A stretch of DNA of 54,068 nucleotides, from positions 1 to 54,068 of the forward strand of contig JAPKMW010000079.1 of assembly GCA_026645575.1 (NCBI GenBank), written 5' to 3'. Below, one piece after another: positions 49,998 to 54,068 of this stretch. The notes below the pieces were generated by a model. It searched no databases. It was not told the origin of the DNA and saw only the letters and a program-made list of their open reading frames with translations. Within the stretch, counting starts at the first letter, position 1, and each line of letters starts with the position of its first letter. This DNA comes from Caldilineaceae bacterium. Lineage in GTDB: Bacteria; Chloroflexota; Anaerolineae; Caldilineales; Caldilineaceae. Both the position numbers and the translations under genes were made by a program.

Positions 49998-51848
49998 TCA
50001 GGTAGGAAGAGAATGGGCAACGATGCGGTCCATTAATGTGAGCGGCCGGCCTTGGTTGTCATGACCCAGATGGCGGAACGTGGCCCACTGTCCATGATGC
50101 CCGACCTGAAAGAGACAGGCGCCCAAAACATACGCATCGGCGCAAAGATGGTCATTGTACCAGACCAGCGAACGCCAATAGTGAGCTTCGCTCACCGGCG
50201 TCTCCTGGTTGAGCCAGCCGACATCGCCGCCGGTTGGCTGTTGATACATGCGCGCCAACCCCGCTTCGGTGATAATCCCTTGATGTCGCTCCCCATAGCG
50301 GGCGCGAATGCCGGCCAAACAGTGGCGGTAATCTCCGGCGCTCGTCGCCGTCCCCACGGCTGGATAGAGCGTTGGCCAGCCATACTCGTGAAAGCCGAGA
50401 TAGCGGTAGCTCGCCAGCGTCTTGGGGAAGTGTTCGAGATAGTGGTCCGCTTGGGTAAAGTTGCCGGCGGCAAAATTGAAGGCCACCGCCTCCACGCCCG
50501 CTTCCTGCAACTGTTGACGAAAGGCGACTTGGAAACGATCATAGTTGTGTAAAAGACGCCGCATTGCCGCCGGTTCCGCCTGGAATTGCGCCGAGGCCGG
50601 ACCTGGGACCGCTTCATTGAGGCTCATCCAGCCGTCGATCAGGAGTCGCCCACCGGCGCCGCGCCGGGTCGCCAGCCCGAAGTTATATTGCAGAATCTCT
50701 TCGGCCAGTTCGCGTCCCCGGCTGGCCGGATCAGCGCTCTCTAACAGTTGGCGTTGGGTATGGTGATCTTTGTAAAGACGCCCGATGATATAGGCATTCG
50801 GCGCACGAAAGCGGCGAATCTCTTCGAGGAGCATCGTATTGACCATGTCGGCATGGACGAGCAAGACCGGCGGCTGCACCCGCTGAATAGCGTCCCAAAG
50901 ACCATGTTGATCCAACGATAGGTGGAGATAGAAGCCCAATTTGTTGCATGGCGCCGCTTGCCCAACGGTTTGGGGCGTCACCACCATATCCAACCAAAGT
51001 TGATCGCCAAACCACTGACCGGCGGCATTCCGCATCCGCCAGTAACTGCGGTAGGCGCCGGGTTGGTTGGGCGCTGCGCAAGTCAGCGCTAACGCCGCTT
51101 CGGCCCCCGGTTGTGTTGACGGCACGGCCACGGCGTGCGTTGTCCCCAGCCTGGCGCCCCCCTGGTAGACGAGTTGATAGCCAGGCCCCCAGGTCGTCGT
51201 CCCGCTGTTGCGCACTGTCCAGACTTGATTTACCGTCGCGCCGGGTTGAAAGCGGCTGCCGTCGGCCACACGATCCCGTAGATAGAGGGCGCCATCGCGG
51301 GTCGGGTGGGAAGGTGTTGTCAACAAGGCCAGGAGAAAGGGCATTGGATCAATAATATGATTGGGATACCCCGGCAGCGTTGCCCCGCGCCGTTTCAGGG
51401 TCAGATGGAGGTGATTGCCGGTGGCGTTCCCGGTGCTGTCGGCCAGCCCCAGCAGATCACCGGCGGCGACGACCTGCGCCGCTTCGACGGCGGCGCTTTG
51501 CAAGTGGGCATAGATCGTTTCGTAGCCGTCCGTATGTTGAACACGGACATGGATGCCGTAGTTATGGCCGTTATCGTCGGCCTGCACTGCTTTGACAACC
51601 CCCGGCGCAACACAGAAGATCTTGCTGCCGCTGACCGCCGCAATGTCCGCCCCTTCGTGCCCGGCCAGACCATAAGGCGCATAACGCAGCGGATTGGCGC
51701 CAAAAGGTTGGGTAATCAACCGTTGCTCCGTGGGCCAGGCTTCAAAGCGGAAAGCGGACGCCGCCGCTGGCGTTTTCGCCGTGCCCTCTCCGGGCGCACA
51801 GGCAACATGCGGCAATACCTCAAGATGATAAGTGGTCTGAATCGTCAT
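49998..51848 (-). CDS. M23-peptidase, NBR1-type Ig and glycosidase-like multidomain protein
   Basis: The 616 residues read in order as follows. M23/LytM peptidase domain (about 40-170; GHEGADIAAVSG gives H-x3-D and TGNHLHLTLKRRG gives H-x-H, so the zinc site looks complete). NBR1-type Ig-like domain (about 190-290; QPGATVNQVWTVRNSGTTTWGPGYQLVYQGG, then APNQPGAYRSYWRMRNAAGQWFGDQLWL). A TIM-barrel-like C-terminal half (about 300-610; LLVHADMVNTMLLEEIRRF, VAFNFAAGNF, GFHEYGWPT, IITEAGLARMY) resembling glycoside hydrolases. There is no signal peptide, which is odd for an enzyme of cell-wall type. GAGGGAAG precedes the ATG. Confidence 0.82.
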   Translation of the reverse strand: MTIQTTYHLEVLPHVACAPGEGTAKTPAAASAFRFEAWPTEQRLITQPFGANPLRYAPYGLAGHEGADIAAVSGSKIFCVAPGVVKAVQADDNGHNYGIHVRVQHTDGYETIYAHLQSAAVEAAQVVAAGDLLGLADSTGNATGNHLHLTLKRRGATLPGYPNHIIDPMPFLLALLTTPSHPTRDGALYLRDRVADGSRFQPGATVNQVWTVRNSGTTTWGPGYQLVYQGGARLGTTHAVAVPSTQPGAEAALALTCAAPNQPGAYRSYWRMRNAAGQWFGDQLWLDMVVTPQTVGQAAPCNKLGFYLHLSLDQHGLWDAIQRVQPPVLLVHADMVNTMLLEEIRRFRAPNAYIIGRLYKDHHTQRQLLESADPASRGRELAEEILQYNFGLATRRGAGGRLLIDGWMSLNEAVPGPASAQFQAEPAAMRRLLHNYDRFQVAFRQQLQEAGVEAVAFNFAAGNFTQADHYLEHFPKTLASYRYLGFHEYGWPTLYPAVGTATSAGDYRHCLAGIRARYGERHQGIITEAGLARMYQQPTGGDVGWLNQETPVSEAHYWRSLVWYNDHLCADAYVLGACLFQVGHHGQWATFRHLGHDNQGRPLTLMDRIVAHSLPT

Positions 51849-51893
51849 AAATCTTCCCTCTACTTCCCACCGAGTCGAATGATGATGGAATTG

Positions 51894-51957
51894 CAGTAGA
51901 CCGCAACGCTATCGAGCCTGACGTAGGACGCTGGACTTAGGACTGCGAACTACTGCA
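51894..51957. repeat. Dispersed intergenic repeat, copy 2
   Basis: CAGTAGACCGCAACGCTATC at the left and GGACTTAGGACTGCGAACTA at the right match 1661-1730, with a shorter middle. The rest of 51849-52069 holds no gene. Confidence 0.7.
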
Positions 51958-52006
51958 GTTGAGTTGATGGGCGCTTTCTCCAAGGGAAATAACGTTGACC
52001 TGTAGG

Positions 52007-52061
52007 CAAATTGCTCCACATAGGCGAGAAGTCCGATTTCTCGCCTATGTGGAGCAATTTG
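52007..52061. repeat. 24-bp perfect hairpin
   Basis: CAAATTGCTCCACATAGGCG plus AGAA and its exact complement surround a 7-nt loop. It lies 9 bp past the stop codon of the HEAT-repeat gene and probably ends that transcript, although no U-run follows. Confidence 0.8.
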
Positions 52062-52069
52062 TTTGATAC

Positions 52070-53590
52070 CTAGCCGCGGCGGGCTTGGGTAAGGGCGCTC
52101 GTTAAAAGGTGGGTCAGAACGGGATTTTCGTTGATGGGGAGTTGAGGCAATTGTTGTGCTAACTGATGAGCATAGTGCGCCAGTTCGGCTTGTTTGGCAA
52201 TATGCAACCAGCCGGCTTGCGCACGCAAGCCGGCCGCCAGCGCCGCTGTCAATGGGCCGCTATCGGTGGATTGAGCAATTTGGGTCAAGAGGGCAGTAAC
52301 GACTTCCTGCATTGGCAAGTGGTTTTGATAGGCCACGGGAAACAACGCCCAGTTGCGTAACTGCCAGGTCGCCATCACCGGGTGTTGAAATAGGGCAGCG
52401 GTGTAGCGCGTCAACGTGGCGCTATCCAATTTTTCGGGGGCGGCAGCTAAATTCCACAGATCCCGTAGCCAATCTTCCACCTGCGGCGCGGCAAATTGCC
52501 AGAGCCAATCATTGTAGAGCTTGTATTCACTCCGTGCTTCTGCCGTCTCTTGGGCGACCGGTGTGTGGGTCAAGGCGCGCTGCAACAACCAGCGGCCATA
52601 GTCAAAGGGCGCCTCCAACATGGTCGCCGTGTGACCGCTGTCCATCGTCACCGTCACAAGCTGGCCGATGGTTTGCTGTGGGGGCAACAGCGTTTTGTCC
52701 AACGTTTCGGCGCCAAAGAAGTGGGTCACGCCCAGCAACTCGTTCCAGGCAAAACCGAGCAAAACCCCCCGTTCCTCATTGCTTTGCAGACGGCGCAACA
52801 ACCAGACGCTCTGGCCGCCATTCGGATCAGCCGGACTGAGCAGGGCGCGCCATTGATCCGTGGCCGGTGGTTGATAGGGTTTGCCACCAAAGCGCGCTTT
52901 GCGTAAGGCCCGTTCCGCCTGCTGCTTTAAAGCGTCGGTCAGCACAAATTGCAAGGTATGCAGGGCGCGCAAAGCCCCCGGCTCACTGACCAGCCCTTCC
53001 AGCCGACCCAATGCCTCTTGCGCCACCCGTGGTCGGCTATCCTGGGCAATCAGCCGTAGCAGATCAATACGTTCTGCCGGCGCCACCCGATCCAGCAACC
53101 CCATGACCATGGAGGCGATCTCTTCGCCATGTTCGGCCATTTGGGTCACATATTCGAGCAGAACATGTCGGTTGCGTTGGGCCTCGTCAAGCGCCTCGCG
53201 CAAACTTTGAAAGGCAATCTCCTGCGTGTCGGTCAGATCAGAAAGCAGGGCGCCGGGCAATTCAGTTCCCAGGTAGCGCTGGGCAATCGACGCAGCAGTC
53301 AGACGGGCTTGGGGCGCCAGCCGGCGATTGGCTGCCACACTGCGCAACGCAGGTAGCACCTCTTCCGCCGGCAGCAGTGCGGCCAGATGGCCCAGCCCGC
53401 CCCGGATCTGCCCATTGGGCGTGTCGAGATGCTTGACCAGCAGGGGCAAAATCAGATCATGGGGAAAGCCATGCGCAATGGTGCGCGCGGCTTGCGCCAA
53501 TTCGACTTCATTATTCGTCTGCGCCAGATCGGCCACCGCCTGCTCAAGTTGACGGCGTTGTTGGAAGGTGTTAATAATTTTGTCGGTCAT
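52070..53590 (-). CDS. HEAT-like repeat protein of unknown function
   Basis: The 506 residues are almost all helical. HEAT-like repeats are visible in the first half (LILPLLVKHLDTPNGQIRGGLGHLAALLPAEEVLPALRSVA and RLDLLRLIAQDSRPRVAQEALGRLEGLV). The second half (GLLGFAWNELLGVTHFFGAETLDKTLLPP, FDYGRWLLQRAL) is not recognised, though long intracellular scaffold proteins of this kind occur in Chloroflexi. It probably mediates protein-protein contacts. The frame extends to 53629, but a -10 (TATACT) would then lie inside it. ATG 53590, 7 nt after this -10, is preferred and would give a leaderless mRNA. Confidence 0.78.
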   Translation of the reverse strand: MTDKIINTFQQRRQLEQAVADLAQTNNEVELAQAARTIAHGFPHDLILPLLVKHLDTPNGQIRGGLGHLAALLPAEEVLPALRSVAANRRLAPQARLTAASIAQRYLGTELPGALLSDLTDTQEIAFQSLREALDEAQRNRHVLLEYVTQMAEHGEEIASMVMGLLDRVAPAERIDLLRLIAQDSRPRVAQEALGRLEGLVSEPGALRALHTLQFVLTDALKQQAERALRKARFGGKPYQPPATDQWRALLSPADPNGGQSVWLLRRLQSNEERGVLLGFAWNELLGVTHFFGAETLDKTLLPPQQTIGQLVTVTMDSGHTATMLEAPFDYGRWLLQRALTHTPVAQETAEARSEYKLYNDWLWQFAAPQVEDWLRDLWNLAAAPEKLDSATLTRYTAALFQHPVMATWQLRNWALFPVAYQNHLPMQEVVTALLTQIAQSTDSGPLTAALAAGLRAQAGWLHIAKQAELAHYAHQLAQQLPQLPINENPVLTHLLTSALTQARRG

Positions 53591-53597
53591 GACCGAT

Positions 53598-53605
53598 AGT
53601 ATAAC
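53598..53605 (-). promoter_or_regulatory. Extended -10 of the HEAT-repeat gene
   Basis: TATACT (53603-53598) with TG one base upstream. The ATG at 53590 begins 8 nt downstream; no good -35 is seen. Confidence 0.55.
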
Positions 53606-53658
53606 ATAAAGGGGCGTTTTGCACTGCACGGCATCCTACAAATTTTGCACTTTTCTGC

Positions 53659-53687
53659 TTGACAACCAGTCTGGCTTGTGCTACGCT
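53659..53687 (+). promoter_or_regulatory. Promoter of the T-box leader
   Basis: TTGACA, a 17-bp spacer and TACGCT. Transcription would begin near 53694, just in front of the T-box stem I. Confidence 0.8.
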
Positions 53688-53693
53688 AACCCC

Positions 53694-54027
53694 AACAAAC
53701 GAATTAGCAAGAAGCGTTGATAGGGACAGGCCCTTCGGCCAAGTTGATGTACAGAGAGCCATCCGGTTGCTGCGAGGATGGTCATCAACACTGTGGTGGC
53801 GACCCCCTTGAGCGACCAGGGAACACCGGCGACAAGTCGTGCGGTTAGTAGTTGGTTCCGGTTTGTACCCGTTACCGTACAGCGGTTTAATCCAGTCGCG
53901 TTTTCGGCGTGACCGGACGAACCGGCAAAGGCTCAACCACCGGCTGCGTGTGTGAGCGAATGGTGGTGGCACCACGATGCGGCTTCTGGCCCTCGTCCTC
54001 CAATAATGGAGGATGGGGGCTTTTTTT
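53694..54027 (+). ncRNA. T-box leader (tRNA-sensing riboswitch), possibly Asp-specific
   Basis: All T-box parts are visible in order. Stem I carries AGAGAG (53753-53758) and an apical GGTTGCTGCGA loop. A segment GACCCCCTTGAGC is laid out like the specifier region of B. subtilis glyQS (codon, 4 nt, TTGAGC). The antiterminator bulge is TGGCACCACG (53967-53976), and a terminator follows. By the glyQS spacing the specifier is GAC at 53801-53803 (Asp); the C after TGG in the bulge would pair with a G discriminator base, as in tRNA-Asp. The regulated gene, possibly aspS or a biosynthesis gene, lies beyond the window. The lack of a purine after GAC makes the amino acid tentative. Confidence 0.82.
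53989..54027 (+). terminator. Rho-independent terminator of the T-box leader
   Basis: GCCCTCGTCCTCC pairs with GGAGGATGGGGGC around AATAAT, with a seven-T tail. The bases before it overlap the antiterminator region, as expected. Confidence 0.88.
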
Positions 54028-54040
54028 ATTGGTTTTGCCG

Positions 54041-54068
54041 TAGGGGCGTCCGCTTGCCGGCGCCCTGA
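54041..54068. repeat. Inverted copy of the GTAGGGGCG dispersed repeat
   Basis: CGTAGGGGCGTCCGCTTGC read on the other strand is GCAAGCGGACGCCCCTACG, which matches 39617-39635 closely. The window ends inside or just after it. Confidence 0.5.

Noticed and set aside
1..54068. tRNA or rRNA genes.
   Set aside because: No T-arm consensus with a matching cloverleaf and no rRNA-like stretch was seen on reading both strands.

Overview
This window looks like a chromosomal contig of a Chloroflexota bacterium, probably of the Caldilinea/Anaerolineae side. The evidence is indirect: large BTAD/SARP and STAND-type regulators, secreted beta-helix proteins with TPTPAP-type linkers and a C-terminal FLPLV-like tail, menaquinone methylation, T-box control, and mostly GC-rich codons. 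No rRNA, tRNA or CRISPR array was seen. The contig begins exactly at the terminal inverted repeat of an IS256/Mutator-type element (1-1436), so the left edge is probably an assembly break at a repeat.

Layout. 1.8-6.9 kb holds metabolic and housekeeping genes (a 3-hydroxyisobutyrate dehydrogenase-like enzyme, a VTT membrane protein, an S41 peptidase homologue that lacks the catalytic lysine, a SET-domain protein, a truncated ATPase). 6.9-26.3 kb is the most unusual part. Two BTAD/SARP regulators (one intact, one broken) and an XRE-STAND regulator sit among four promoters of identical design: two heptamers with an 11-bp period, the nearer one always 9 bp from a -10 hexamer, and a second heptamer pair 53-64 bp further upstream. 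These promoters drive three cassettes that each begin with a ~72-residue small protein (MLNY/MLHY family) followed by a variable product (a 63-residue protein; a collagen-like/beta-helix secreted protein plus an ABM-fold protein; a secreted peptide with four Cys-Cys repeats), and one MFS exporter. A three-gene phosphorelay (response regulator-PP2C-like, multi-sensor hybrid kinase, DivK-like receiver) lies inside this block. I regard the SARP-controlled cassette set as the candidate undescribed system.

26-39.5 kb is almost all minus strand: a CHAD protein, a decayed AAA/PD-(D/E)XK gene, menG/ubiE, a GDSL hydrolase, a GDPD, a DUF1428-like protein, a metallophosphoesterase, an HNH nuclease beside an M.PvuII-like methyltransferase (a probable restriction-modification pair), a mannonate dehydratase-family enzyme, a Nudix hydrolase, a small membrane protein and an ATPase-winged helix regulator. 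39.8-54 kb holds a zinc-ribbon protein, an HtrA protease, a LysM/lamin-tail protein, a basic protein overlapping asnS, a WecA/TagO-like transferase, tsaD, an MFS transporter flanked by two related hairpins, a stand-alone TnpB, an M23/NBR1-Ig/glycosidase-like protein, a HEAT-repeat protein and, at the right edge, a T-box leader whose regulated gene lies beyond the window.

Two genome habits recur. Long, nearly perfect intergenic hairpins without U-tracts sit at gene 3' ends, and several genes have a -10 hexamer 3-7 nt before the start codon, suggesting leaderless mRNAs. All family assignments are from reading motifs; no database search was run.
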